Shown: positions 47,300-56,996 of the stretch, one piece after another | How the letters are laid out: the number at the start of each line of letters is the position of its first letter | Position numbering within the stretch: the stretch's first letter is position 1 | NCBI GenBank assembly: GCA_030374805.1 | Contig: JARGSG010000099.1 | Coordinates: 124,001-188,000, forward strand | DNA length: 64,000 nt | Reading direction: 5' to 3' | Source of the DNA: Gracilaria gracilis | Lineage: Eukaryota; Rhodophyta; Florideophyceae; Gracilariales; Gracilariaceae | Notes under the pieces: generated by a model | Told to the model about the DNA's origin: nothing | Seen by the model: only the letters and a program-made list of their open reading frames with translations | Databases searched by the model: none | Made by a program: the position numbers and the translations under genes

Positions 47300-47724
47300 A
47301 AGGGGGGGTTCACCAATATTAGGACACGTTGCCAATAGTTGAACGGCTAAAATGTACACAAAAGCAACGATTTTGGCACTATTTCCTCTACTTTTTCAAA
47401 TTGTTGCACTCAATTCTAAAATATCTCTGTACCTGCTGGATCAATTTAAAAACAAATCTCTTCTTTCGCTCTGCCGCTGTTCAAACCATAAATGGCGCGC
47501 ATTTTCCAAGAATTCAAATGAGCGGCGGTGCAAATACCTGCAAATCCGTACATGACCGTTATGTCCCTCTTCGCAATCAGTGTCAATGGTCATGCCTCAG
47601 CTCAAGTGCAATGGAAACCCACGCTTAGCAGACTCGCGAACAAGTCATTGCAAAAGCTATCGCCGCATTAGACAGTGGCCAACCGTACCGCACTGTAGTC
47701 AAGACGTTTGGCATTGCGAGATCT
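47300..47724 (+). repeat. Left TIR of young pogo-like element
   Basis: Inverted copy at 48974-49398. It includes the coding sequence for the helix-turn-helix of the transposase (about 47,629-47,724). Confidence 0.95.
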
Positions 47725-48999
47725 ACACTCCATTACCGCCGAAACAGCTTCAGAAACGCGCATCCTGGGCGTCGTCGAGGCTTAACCGATGAAGAAGAAC
47801 AAACCATAATCAAACTTTTACTGCGTTACGTGCATCGCGGCACCCCTTTGAACTCCCATCATTTGCGCGAAGCTATTACTATTGTTTGCCGAAACATGGA
47901 TGAAGCGCGCAGAAAGACACTGCCCTTTAACACCGCACGTATCAGCGATTACTTTTTACGCAGTTTTCGCAACCGCCACAGAGGGGTACTGTCGTTCGTC
48001 AAGCCACTTTCGCAAGAAAGCAAGCGCTTCAAGGCGGTTAATTCTGAAGCACTCACCCATCATTTTGCTACAGTCTCTAAAATCGTTGAGGAGAACGCTA
48101 TTGACGCAAGAAGAATTTTCAATTTGGATGAAGTGGGAGTCACTCCGGATAAGGATGTGAAAGCCAGCTCATCTTCTCGGCGTCTGTTTCCAAGGAAAGG
48201 ATCAAGGGATATGTCAGTCAACGACTTTCAGTACAAAAATCGTGTTTCGATCATGCCTGTCGTGAGCGGAGATGGCGACGTTGGCCCCCTTCTGGTTGTT
48301 ATCAAAGGTACTCGTATACCGTATCGTACGGTTGTTCGAAATGGAAAAGAGACACAAGAGACTCCTGTGGTTAATCTCCCGAGCAACTCCGTGGTTGCTA
48401 CACGAAAGGACACAGGTGGTGTGGACACTTTTAATTTTTTATCGTGGGCTAAGAGGTTCTTGGACTACGTAAAGCCGTTAACAGCGAACGGCCGGAAAGT
48501 GCTTCTGGTATATGATGCTTATAGGGCGCACATATCTCTTGAGGTATTGGAGTTGTTCTACAATAACAACGTAATTGTGTACACCCTGCCCGCTCATACA
48601 TCCGGTAAGACCGAGCCTTTGGATGCTGTAACATTTTCTGCATTCAAGGCGCATCTTAATAAGGTAAGTGCAGAGATAGCAATCGGTAACACAAGCTCTA
48701 CAGTGGACATGTTTATGTTTATGGATTTAATAAGAGAAGCATACTATTGTTCTTTTACAAGGGAAATAATAAGAGCAGGTTTTCGTCGTAGTGGTTTGTG
48801 GCCGGTTTGCGCAGAAAGATTATTGAATGTTCCGCGTCCGGAGTCAGCTACTTCTAGAAAGGTTCTGAGTGTTAATGAGCTACAGGATTTATTTGAAGAA
48901 AGGTGTAGAGAGTACAAAGAGAAGGTGTTAGGATCTGATGCTAGAATGCTAGATTGTGGATTTGTGGATACTCAGATCTCGCAATGCCAAACGTCTTGA
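47629..48999 (+). CDS. pogo-like transposase (psq HTH + DDE_1)
   Basis: Open for 456 codons after a TAG at 47626-47628. The start of the protein reads QVIAKAIAALDSGQPYRTVV, a psq helix-turn-helix, followed by FGIARSTLHYRR. The DDE_1 core has its acids in IFNLDEVGVTP, LLVYDAYRAH and PAHTSGKTEPLDAVTF, and the conserved GFRRSGLWPV follows. No ATG lies between the TAG and the HTH; the first in-frame ATG is near 47,896, inside the protein. Either translation starts upstream and an intron removes the TAG (its CTTAG/CAG context could serve as a 3' splice site), or the N-terminus is cut. The same TAG is in both TIRs, so it predates the last homogenisation. Confidence 0.75.
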   Translation, partial: QTREQVIAKAIAALDSGQPYRTVVKTFGIARSTLHYRRNSFRNAHPGRRRGLTDEEEQTIIKLLLRYVHRGTPLNSHHLREAITIVCRNMDEARRKTLPFNTARISDYFLRSFRNRHRGVLSFVKPLSQESKRFKAVNSEALTHHFATVSKIVEENAIDARRIFNLDEVGVTPDKDVKASSSSRRLFPRKGSRDMSVNDFQYKNRVSIMPVVSGDGDVGPLLVVIKGTRIPYRTVVRNGKETQETPVVNLPSNSVVATRKDTGGVDTFNFLSWAKRFLDYVKPLTANGRKVLLVYDAYRAHISLEVLELFYNNNVIVYTLPAHTSGKTEPLDAVTFSAFKAHLNKVSAEIAIGNTSSTVDMFMFMDLIREAYYCSFTREIIRAGFRRSGLWPVCAERLLNVPRPESATSRKVLSVNELQDLFEERCREYKEKVLGSDARMLDCGFVDTQISQCQTS

Positions 49000-49398
49000 C
49001 TACAGTGCGGTACGGGTGGCCACTGTCTAATGCGGCGATAGCTTTTGCAATGACTTGTTCGCGAGTCTGCTAAGCGTGGGTTTCCATTGCACTTGAGCTG
49101 AGGCATGACCATTGACACTGATTGCGAAGAGGGACATAACGGTCATGTACGGATTTGCAGGTATTTGCACCGCCGCTCATTTGAATTCTTGGAAAATGCG
49201 CGCCATTTATGGTTTGAACAGCGGCAGAGCGAAAGAAGAGATTTGTTTTTAAATTGATCCAGCAGGTACAGAGATATTTTAGAATTGAGTGCAACAATTT
49301 GAAAAAGTAGAGGAAATAGTGCCAAAATCGTTGCTTTTGTGTACATTTTAGCCGTTCAACTATTGGCAACGTGTCCTAATATTGGTGAACCCCCCCTT
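48974..49398 (-). repeat. Right TIR of young pogo-like element
   Basis: Reverse complement of 47300-47724. It contains the last codons and TGA of the transposase at 48997-48999 and an inverted copy of the helix-turn-helix coding sequence. Confidence 0.95.
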
Positions 49399-49420
49399 TA
49401 GATCATCCTGAGATACACGA

Positions 49421-49478
49421 GAGATAGTTCACCCTTATTTTTGGCTGACCACAGCCAAAAATAAGGGTGAACTATCTC
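49421..49478. repeat. Perfect 27-bp hairpin flanked by TA
   Basis: Left arm 49421-49447, loop ACCA, right arm 49452-49478, with no mismatch. The arms contain TA-GTTCACCCTTATTTTTGG, so a 50-bp miniature with GTTCACCC ends between two TAs is the likely reading. Confidence 0.85.
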
Positions 49479-49981
49479 ACGAGCAACATGTAGTTACGGG
49501 CCTGGCGTTTTCGACCGCCGGCGTTTCGCTACCGGCGCTTATCGCTTTCTTCTTCCTATCAAGCGCTTCATTCAGCCTCTAGAGACCGTCGGCAAAGGGG
49601 TACACCACGACAAGGCGCTCCGCATGTACGACGTTGGCCACCCAAGAAATCATGAGGAGCATCCTTGCACCCACTCCTCATATCGTCGGCGAGATCAGGC
49701 GCAAGAACCAGTCCGACGGACTGAGTCCGTAGCGTTTCACCTTCATCCAACCCCAGGTACGTGTAATTCCTCAGAGAAAACCCAAGGAACCTCCCCCCCC
49801 GTCCCCGGTGCAGCTAGACGAGGGCATTCTAACGGCATGCCACCCAGGTTCGAGAGGGCGCCTGCCAAGCTGACCGATCGCTTAAACGAGATTAACGACC
49901 TTTCGGGCCACCAGAGTTTGCTACGGTTGCTTCATGCGTAATGATTAAGAAGTATGGCGTTTCAGGACTTCGGTCTTGTAC
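49479..49981. other. Intergenic, no confident gene
   Basis: A 105-codon plus-strand stretch (49624-49941) is open but resembles nothing I know. The interval otherwise serves as the 3' flank of the kinase-like gene. Confidence 0.35.
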
Positions 49982-51382
49982 TCAGACATTGCTACACACG
50001 GGTTTTAGGATTCTCAATGAGACGCGAATCGCATTACGCAGGTGCGCGTATGTAGAGATTCTTTGCGTATGTTCAGCAGTGACGTATTCTTTGTAGAGCG
50101 CATACACCGAATCTAACAGTATAAACTCGTCGAAGACCTCAAACAATTCCTTCAACCTTTCCATGCTCTCGAACTCCGTCCACATCTCGAAATAAAAGTG
50201 AAGGTCTTCCTGCGTCGCACCACATGTTATTGCGAAGTAAACCGCATCCCTGAACGGGACCGAGATGCATGTTGAGCCAAAATCGATAAAACCAATCTCA
50301 TCCTTCGAATCGAGTGTTACATTCACTGGACACAAGTCTCCATGTACAAGCGTTAACGGGATATTAAACTCTGATACCTTTTCGCATAACGACATTGCAT
50401 ACCTGATGAAGAAATCATTAGCCGTTTGGTTGTTAAAACGAGAAGCCATTCCTGCTTCAGCAATTTCTTCAGAAAGCGCAAAGCCCCACTCCGAATCAGA
50501 TACCATTTGTTGCAACTTGGTTTTCAGCTTCTCTGCGTTTATCATTTCTAAACCAAACTCAACAAACTTATGAGCCAATGAAATAGATTGCTTCTGAATT
50601 CTCCCCCATTTTGTGAGTACCCGTTGAAAGAGATCTCGATTTGTATCCACATGACATGCATCTTCAGCGAGACTTCGACCCTGGTCCCTCATTAGCATCC
50701 ATTTTCGGTCGGTATTTACATCAAGTGGACTTTTGAACTCGTTCGACAAAACTTTTGAAAGCACCAGTATAGTTTGAACTTCGTCGTAGTGAATATTTGG
50801 TCCAACGTGTTTGAAGTAAAAAGAGCCGTCTGTGCTTTTAACGCGCAGTACACACCCTTCTGTTTTGCTAGTGACCTGTTGAATGTCCTTGATACAGAAG
50901 TCGTGGAAAGCCGCTACAGTTCTAATCCAAGAAGCCGCATCTCTAAACCATCCGGGACGCGAATACGGATGAAGACGGTCCATGTTGACCAAGAGTCCCG
51001 CCTTTTCGTACTCTCGAAAGAAGTCTAAGATTTGGGGAAGCATGGGCTGCACAACAATACGCGACGCAGTTTCCTTAGGAGTCCACAGAAAACCTTTGGG
51101 AGCTGTCAATGACTCCTGTGACACAATTTCAAAGATGAGGAGCTTGCTTGTGTATTCGGAAGAGTCATCTTCACTTTGATTAGCTGAACTCTTGAGAACT
51201 TCGCACTCTGTTCGTAAAAGAATTACGCGGTAAGCATCATGAAAAACAGTGCGCACATTTGCACAAAGGATGTCCAAATTAGCCGTGATATCATCATGTA
51301 AGACGGTTGGAAGACTGTTATTGGTATCTGTGAGAACAGCGCCGTTTTCGGGGTGCACAACAAAAGCGTAGTGAGTTTCCAT
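49982..51382 (-). CDS. Aminoglycoside-phosphotransferase-like kinase, 466 aa
   Basis: Small-molecule kinase of the APH/choline-kinase fold. I start it at the ATG at 51382 (METHYAFVVHPENG), because the open frame further upstream begins only at a GTG. Residues 1-140 form an N-terminal domain (YAFVVHPENGAVL...LPTV) that in related bacterial proteins precedes the kinase. Then come PGWFRDAASWI (about 144), a candidate ATP-binding Lys in GSFYFKHVG (about 191), WMLMRDQG, the Brenner-type catalytic motif VHGDLCPVNV (about 347) and the metal-binding IDFGS (about 365). All key residues are present. The substrate cannot be told; drug resistance need not be its role. It is an intact single-exon gene among transposons, and bacterial origin is possible. 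Confidence 0.75.
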   Translation of the reverse strand: METHYAFVVHPENGAVLTDTNNSLPTVLHDDITANLDILCANVRTVFHDAYRVILLRTECEVLKSSANQSEDDSSEYTSKLLIFEIVSQESLTAPKGFLWTPKETASRIVVQPMLPQILDFFREYEKAGLLVNMDRLHPYSRPGWFRDAASWIRTVAAFHDFCIKDIQQVTSKTEGCVLRVKSTDGSFYFKHVGPNIHYDEVQTILVLSKVLSNEFKSPLDVNTDRKWMLMRDQGRSLAEDACHVDTNRDLFQRVLTKWGRIQKQSISLAHKFVEFGLEMINAEKLKTKLQQMVSDSEWGFALSEEIAEAGMASRFNNQTANDFFIRYAMSLCEKVSEFNIPLTLVHGDLCPVNVTLDSKDEIGFIDFGSTCISVPFRDAVYFAITCGATQEDLHFYFEMWTEFESMERLKELFEVFDEFILLDSVYALYKEYVTAEHTQRISTYAHLRNAIRVSLRILKPVCSNV

Positions 51383-52029
51383 ACCAAACGCCTTACAAGA
51401 AAAGAGTGTTGTGGAGGATAAGTATGCGTCCGTGTGCAGTGCTAAAGGGACAATCCGTGCGCTCAACAGATGCGTAGATAGTGCTAGGAGCACCACTTTT
51501 GTACGGAGTGGATCGCGAGTGGATTTCGAGGTAGAACGGCACTTTGCACATTGGGTTGGACTTCCATTGACGCTATCTACTTCGCGTGGCGCTATGGCCA
51601 CGGTGAACTGTGGCACGGTTCTGAATCAGAACTTCTGATGCATTTTAAGTTGAAGTTTTTAGACATTATTTGCGGTGATCTGAGATCACCTGATCCTCAG
51701 CTCTTACCGTTTTGCGTGTTGTTTCTTCAGCACGGCTCAGCACGGCTGAAGAAACAGAGGCGGAATTGATACATGCACTAGCGTATACGATTGTGTACCA
51801 ACGGTATCTGAAGTGTGAAAATTTCGCAAGGTCTCCTTCTCTTGCGCATTTCCAGTCGACCTCGTGGACTTGCCACAAGCCAATGGCAATTGAACAGAGT
51901 CAAACTCTTTGTGTCCGAGAAAGCCAAGATTTTTCAAGCGCCAGCGCGCCTTTCGTGTTCACATTGTGTGAACTTCACAACCATCGGTCACTTCTCATTA
52001 ACCTGTTTCGCATTCAAAGCGTTTTTATC
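51383..52029. promoter_or_regulatory. Upstream region of the kinase-like gene
   Basis: No further gene recognised. A run near 51,720-51,750 repeats CACGGCTCAGCACGGCTGAAG. The open frame of the GTPase fragment begins to make sense only after about 52,030. Confidence 0.3.
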
Positions 52030-52600
52030 CGACTTGCCGATAGCACAATCATGCATGCAGAGCCCAAGATCTTATTTAATTGTAATGAAGAACGAGTCAA
52101 TGTCTTACAGGCTACAATTGATCGATACGCCGGGGATTGGCGATACGCGCGGTACCGGATACGACAAAGAAAAGTTATGCAACATTGTTCATTATATCGA
52201 CAACTTGGACAAAGTACATGGAATTCTTGTGTTAATGAAACCTAATGATTCCCGTCTGACGATTGCAATGCACTACTGCATGAAGGAACTGCTTCGTCAT
52301 TTACACAAAAGTGGCGCAAATATACTTGTGTTTGTGTTCACGAATGCTTGTAGTACGTTTTATGAGCCAGGGGATACTGTTACACGCTTGCGCGGGATTC
52401 TTAGGGACATCAAGGATTCAAGCAAAGTGGATATCAAAGCGAATCGAGAAACAATGTTTTGTGTGGATAGTGAGTCGTTTAGGTACTATGCAGCTCGCAT
52501 GAACGGTATATGATTTAATTCAGGCAGGGATGAAGACTTGAGAGATTTTCATGGGAGAAGTGATCAGAAACGTGTCGCAGAGTCCTTCAACGCATCAAGA
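52030..52600 (+). pseudogene. Fragment of AIG1/septin-like GTPase
   Basis: A clear G3 box, LQLIDTPGIGDTRGTGYD (about 52,113-52,165), is followed by the family's HGILVLMKPNDSRLT and LVFVFTNACST segments; the latter is the usual G4 position but lacks NKxD. SESFRYYAARMNG follows, then a TGA at 52511-52513. The reading continues in the same frame with FNSGRDEDLRDF...ESFNAS. No P-loop (GxxxxGKS/T) is found upstream in any frame I checked. The gene has therefore lost its N-terminus and carries a stop, unless an exon further upstream supplies the P-loop. Confidence 0.55.
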
Positions 52601-52816
52601 CGAAGGGTGCGCTCTAGAGAACGTACCGATTGGATGGAACATGGAACATGATCAAGGCTGGGACACTGCAAAATGGCAATGCGGACATTCATTCAGGCTT
52701 CACATGCATGGGGCAGTCAAGTATGTGCAGGTAACGAGGCAGAGGGTAAATGAAGCCTCAAACAGTAGGATTCAGACTAAGTCCGAGGATATGGAGGGAA
52801 AAGAATCAATTATAAT

Positions 52817-52851
<35 letters not shown>

Positions 52852-53878
52852 ATGGTAGATATCTTATCTACTCTAGATAACCTTACCAACGGTACCAAAT
52901 TCAGGACCAGGAAGACATGAAGGCTTCTGGTCATTCGAGAGATGCGCGCGCGCGAAGACGGTGTGGCGGTGTTTGTGGCGGGATGCGGTTGCTCTGTGCT
53001 GTGTGACGTGAGGTGTTTGCATCATGCATGCCATTCAGTGCGCTGCCATTATAGCTGGCATACGTGTGCGCGCGTGCAACCGCTGGCGCCGACTGGCGCT
53101 GATTTGGGTTGTGAAAAAGGTCGTGAGCATCACGTTGTCCGGCGCGCGCCACCACCACACAGCACACGACAGCCGCGTCGACGCGAACGGCTAAGTTTTG
53201 CGAGAGACGGCGGGCTGGCGGTTGCTACCTTCGTTATACGATTGCTATGTTGGCAATCAGACAAGTTCTGTTTGACAACGTTCACTTCCATTGCCACTGC
53301 GCGCCTTTTTGTCGAGCTTTAAAGGCGCGTCTTGTGCTTTTTGATGAGGCTGTGTTTCTCTCACCGACTGCAGCCGGGGACAGAAGCGTGTTGCCTGTCC
53401 CAGCTTGGGACTCCCAGCTGAGCGATACGTTCATTCGGCTTACATTTTGGCCGTATACCTCTCGCTCTCTGTCTGTCTCTCGTTTGTAGATAGACTATCC
53501 CGGAGGGATAGTGGCAACCAACCTCTCACCACACCGGTTTGCACATACACCGGTCCGCGTCAATGCTCTACGTTAGGAGTCCTAGAGATACAAAAAAAAC
53601 TTTGCCCCAAACTTGACTTGATTGCCTATGGTATGATAAATATCTTACGTAGGTATATATACCGCGTAACATTAGTGAACGTGGACCACGCGCGCCATGA
53701 TGCGCTCCCCCTCCAGCGTGGACATGTGTAAGTAGCTGCAGCTGACAGACACTGCACGTTTGAATTGCCATCTGTGCGCGATCTGCGGCGCATCATTGAT
53801 GATCATCCGCGTGAGCAGCGCGTGCGCGGTTTTGATCGCCGAACGCCAATCTCGCGCATCTCCGCGCGCATCGCCACC
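52601..53878 (+). promoter_or_regulatory. Upstream region of isoamylase; composition boundary
   Basis: No gene recognised. A TATATATA word lies at about 53,655-53,662, some 220 bp before the isoamylase ATG, and could be a TATA element. From about 53,760 the sequence turns sharply GC-rich and stays so to the window end. Confidence 0.3.
52819..52847. repeat. AT dinucleotide microsatellite
   Basis: About fourteen AT units in a row. Confidence 0.95.
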
Positions 53879-56026
53879 ATGAAGAGCGCGCCGTCGCACA
53901 GCGCGCACCTGGGCAAGCCGCTCCCGCTGGGCGCCACGCCCACGCCGCACGGCACCAACTTTGCCATCTACGCGCGCGAGCCGCACGCCGCCACGCTCAT
54001 TCTGCGCGCCCCGCGCGCCGCCGGCGGCGCGGACGCGCAGTCGCGCCTGCAGTTCGCGCTGCAGAAGCACCATCGCACCGGCCATGTGTGGCACGTGGAG
54101 ATCCGCCCGCCCGTGCCGCACTTTTCGTACCTGTGGGAGATTGGCGAGTGCGACGGCACGTGGGTGTCAAACGCCTGTCTGGACCCGTACGCCACGCTGC
54201 TGGACACGCCCGTGGGCGTGGATCGCTTCAACGACAGGAGCCAGCCGTATGAGCCGTGGGCTATCGTGGAGGACCGCAGCCACTGCTTTGACTGGATGGA
54301 CGTGCCCAAGCCCAAAATTGCGTGGAAGGATCTCATCATCTACGAAATGCACGTGCGCGGCTTCTCGCGGCTGCGACGAGAGGGCGAGAGCGCGGACAAG
54401 GCGGGTAGTTTTGCTGCCGTGGTGCACCGAATCCCCTACCTCAAAATGCTGGGCGTCAACGCCGTCGAGCTGCTGCCCGTCATGGAGTTTAACGAGACAG
54501 AGTGGAGTAAAATATCACCCGACACGGGAAAGGAGCTGTGTCAGTACTGGGGCTACTCCACCGTGTCGTTCTTCTGTGCGATGAATCGCTACGGCACCAA
54601 CGGCGGCACGCCAGCCGACGTGAAGAAAGAGTTTCAGACCATGGTGCGCGAGCTGCATCGCGAGGGCATCGAGGTGATTCTGGACGTGGTGTACAACCAC
54701 ACGGCTGAAATGGGGTACGACTACGTCGGGCGCGGCTTTTACGGCATGAAGCAACTGGCGCCCACAACGTACTACATCATGAAGGACGGCGGAAAGACGT
54801 TTGTGAACCACTCTGGGTGCGGAAACACGCTCAACTGCAACAACCCCATCGTGCAGGACCTGATCACGGACAGCGTTCTGTACTGGGCGCACGAAATGGG
54901 CGTGGACGGCTTTCGCTTCGACCTGGCGTCGGTGCTGTGCCGCGACAGCAACGGGCAGCTGCTGAAGGACCCGCCCGTGGTGCAGCGCATGACCAAGCAC
55001 GCGGCGATGCGCGACGTGAAACTGATCGCGGAACCGTGGGACTGCGGCGGGGCGTACCAGGTGGGCAGCTTCCCGCACCACGGCGTGTGGGGCGAGTGGA
55101 ACGGCAAGTTCCGCGACTGCGTGCGACGCTTCTTCCGCGGCGACGCGCACATGGCGGGCGAGCTGGCGTCGCGACTGTGCGGATCGCAGGACATGTACGG
55201 CGCGGACGGCGCGCGCGCACCGTTCCACTCGGTGAACTTTGTGACGGCGCACGACGGCTTCTCGCTGCGCGACGTGCTGTCGTACCAGCACAAGCACAAC
55301 GACGCCAACGGCGAACGCAACCGCGACGGCGAGCAGCACAACCACTCGTGGAACTGCGGCGTGGAAGGCGACAGTTCCGACGCGCATGTACGCGCGATGC
55401 GCAACAGGCACGGCGCCAACATGACGCTGGCGCTGCTGCTGGCGGCCGGCACGCCCATGCTGCGCATGGGCGACGAGCTGTGGCACACGCAGCGCGGTAA
55501 TAACAACGCGTGGTGCCAGGACTCGGCGCTGTCTTACCTGCCGCTGCCGCCCGCCGCGGCGGCGCCCAGCGCCGCGCTGCTCACCACGCGGCTGCTCACG
55601 CGACTGCGCGCACAGCTGCCGCTGCTGCGCCGCGACGCGTTCCTCACGCCGGCCGACGTGAGCTGGCACGGCGAACTGGACTCGCCGCCCGACTGGCACG
55701 CCGCGCACGCCGTGCTCGCGCTGCAGCTCCGCGGCGGCGGTGGCGACGGCGGCGGTGGCGACGGCGGCGGTGGCGACGGCGGCGACGGCGACGGTGGCGG
55801 TGGCGATAACGATGTGTCGCTGTTCGTGGCGTTCAACGGCACGGCGCAGCGGCGTAGCGTGCGTACGCCCGACCGCCACATGCAGCGGCTGCTGGACACG
55901 CAGCTGGCGGCGCCCGACCACGTGCGGCGCGCGCGTGTGGCGCCGCGCAGCGTGTACGCGCTGGCGCCGCACGCGTCGCTGCTGCTGCTGTCAGCCGCAA
56001 TCGCGCCGCCCTCCTCCGTGGCGTGA
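53879..56026 (+). CDS. Isoamylase-type starch/glycogen debranching enzyme, 715 aa
   Basis: Hydrolyses alpha-1,6 branches of starch-like glucans (GH13, isoamylase/GlgX group). The ATG at 53879 sits in a perfect GCCACCATGA context; the frame is open further upstream but without ATG. Residues about 10-120 form the N-terminal CBM48-like domain (LGATPTPHGTNFAIYA). Catalytic regions: DVVYNH (Asp269), GFRFDLAS (nucleophile Asp348), AEPWDCGG (acid/base Glu385) and TAHDGF (Asp459). The length is usual for the family. A low-complexity Gly/Asp stretch at residues about 618-643 is inserted in the C-terminal beta domain, encoded by a GGCGGCGGTGGCGAC-type minisatellite. No transit peptide is evident, which suits cytosolic starch. 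Single exon. It converges with the membrane-protein gene at 56997-58703. Confidence 0.95.
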   Translation: MKSAPSHSAHLGKPLPLGATPTPHGTNFAIYAREPHAATLILRAPRAAGGADAQSRLQFALQKHHRTGHVWHVEIRPPVPHFSYLWEIGECDGTWVSNACLDPYATLLDTPVGVDRFNDRSQPYEPWAIVEDRSHCFDWMDVPKPKIAWKDLIIYEMHVRGFSRLRREGESADKAGSFAAVVHRIPYLKMLGVNAVELLPVMEFNETEWSKISPDTGKELCQYWGYSTVSFFCAMNRYGTNGGTPADVKKEFQTMVRELHREGIEVILDVVYNHTAEMGYDYVGRGFYGMKQLAPTTYYIMKDGGKTFVNHSGCGNTLNCNNPIVQDLITDSVLYWAHEMGVDGFRFDLASVLCRDSNGQLLKDPPVVQRMTKHAAMRDVKLIAEPWDCGGAYQVGSFPHHGVWGEWNGKFRDCVRRFFRGDAHMAGELASRLCGSQDMYGADGARAPFHSVNFVTAHDGFSLRDVLSYQHKHNDANGERNRDGEQHNHSWNCGVEGDSSDAHVRAMRNRHGANMTLALLLAAGTPMLRMGDELWHTQRGNNNAWCQDSALSYLPLPPAAAAPSAALLTTRLLTRLRAQLPLLRRDAFLTPADVSWHGELDSPPDWHAAHAVLALQLRGGGGDGGGGDGGGGDGGDGDGGGGDNDVSLFVAFNGTAQRRSVRTPDRHMQRLLDTQLAAPDHVRRARVAPRSVYALAPHASLLLLSAAIAPPSSVA

Positions 56027-56996
56027 ACTTTTTGTTTGTCTTTTTTTTCTGCTTGCGCCTGCGCTTGGCGGCTTGCGCTTGGCGGCTTGCGCTTGGCGCT
56101 TGCGCGCTTGGCGCTTGGCGAAGCGCTTGGCGCTTGAGCGCGCCAGCTGGTGGGTGTAGATTTTGTTGTTAAAGGCGCGTGCGCTGCTTCCGAACGGTAA
56201 GCCGCGCGGCGCGTGCCGAAAAAGAGACGGCGCGCGATTCCCTGACAGTGCGCGCGTCTTTTTTGGTTGATGTAGTGTTCTTTTTCATGCGCGTGGCGCG
56301 CGTTGCGCGCGCCGCGGACGTAACGTCGGCCGCGCCTGTCCAAGTGGCGCGCGCGAATTCGGCCGCGCACGCGCCGCCGCTTTGTTGCCACACACACGCT
56401 CTCGCGCCGCGCCGCGCTGTGCTGCGCTGCGCTGCGCTGCGCTGCGCTGCGTCAGCACACGCCGCCCACCTGCCTCCCCCGGCCCCGCCGCCCGCTGCCT
56501 GCCTGCCGTGCCAGCACGTCGCGCCGCGATGCAGTGCACCAATATACCGCGCCAGCGGGGCCCGCGCACGGTGCGCGCCCCCTGCGTCGCTGCTGCGCAG
56601 TGGCGCACGCCGCTGCGCGCCGCTGCCGCACCCGGAAACAGCGCTGTGGCGCAGAGGCGCGCGCGAGCATTCCCAGACCCCTAACTCGCCGCACCTCCGC
56701 GTCTCGCGCGCGCGTTCGCTAACTCTCTTATATCATTATCAGATATATCCTCTACACGCCTTCAAACGCGTCCAAATATATACAACAGCGTGTAAAGCTC
56801 CCAAGCTCGGCTCAGCGACGGCGATCACAATCAACGACACGAAGAAAAACAGTCGTCCTTTAACACATCATCTCTCAATTAAAACAACACAAAACAAAAT
56901 CACAACAACAACAACAAGTAGAGTAACAAACAACAACAAAATGACGAAAGCTCGCTTTCTCGCTCTCACTCACTGGCACTCACACAGACACACAAG
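56027..56996. other. Convergent 3' intergenic region with short repeats
   Basis: Repeated GCTTGGCG/GCTTGCGC units at 56,055-56,140, a GCGCT pentamer run (56,410-56,450), and an AACAACAA-rich stretch near 56,880-56,940 before the next gene's stop. Open frames across it look like compositional artefacts. Confidence 0.6.

Larger units (their letters stand above)
47300..49398 (+). mobile_element. Young pogo-like transposon with 425-bp terminal inverted repeats
   Basis: 2,099 bp, flanked by TA at 47298-47299 and 49399-49400. The ends read AAGGGGGGGTTCACC. The left TIR (47300-47724) and right TIR (48974-49398) are each 425 bp and by eye differ at one position only (CCAACCG versus CCACCCG near 47,685). 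The transposase gene starts in the left TIR and stops in the right one. Near-identical arms mean a recent insertion or arm homogenisation. Confidence 0.92.

Noticed and set aside
49624-49941. 105-codon plus-strand frame between the hairpin and the kinase-like gene
   Set aside because: No domain or good start context and unlike anything known. Left as intergenic.
54515-55972. 485-codon frame antisense to isoamylase
   Set aside because: Shadow of a GC-rich coding region with strong third-position bias. His/Val/Arg-rich with no domain.
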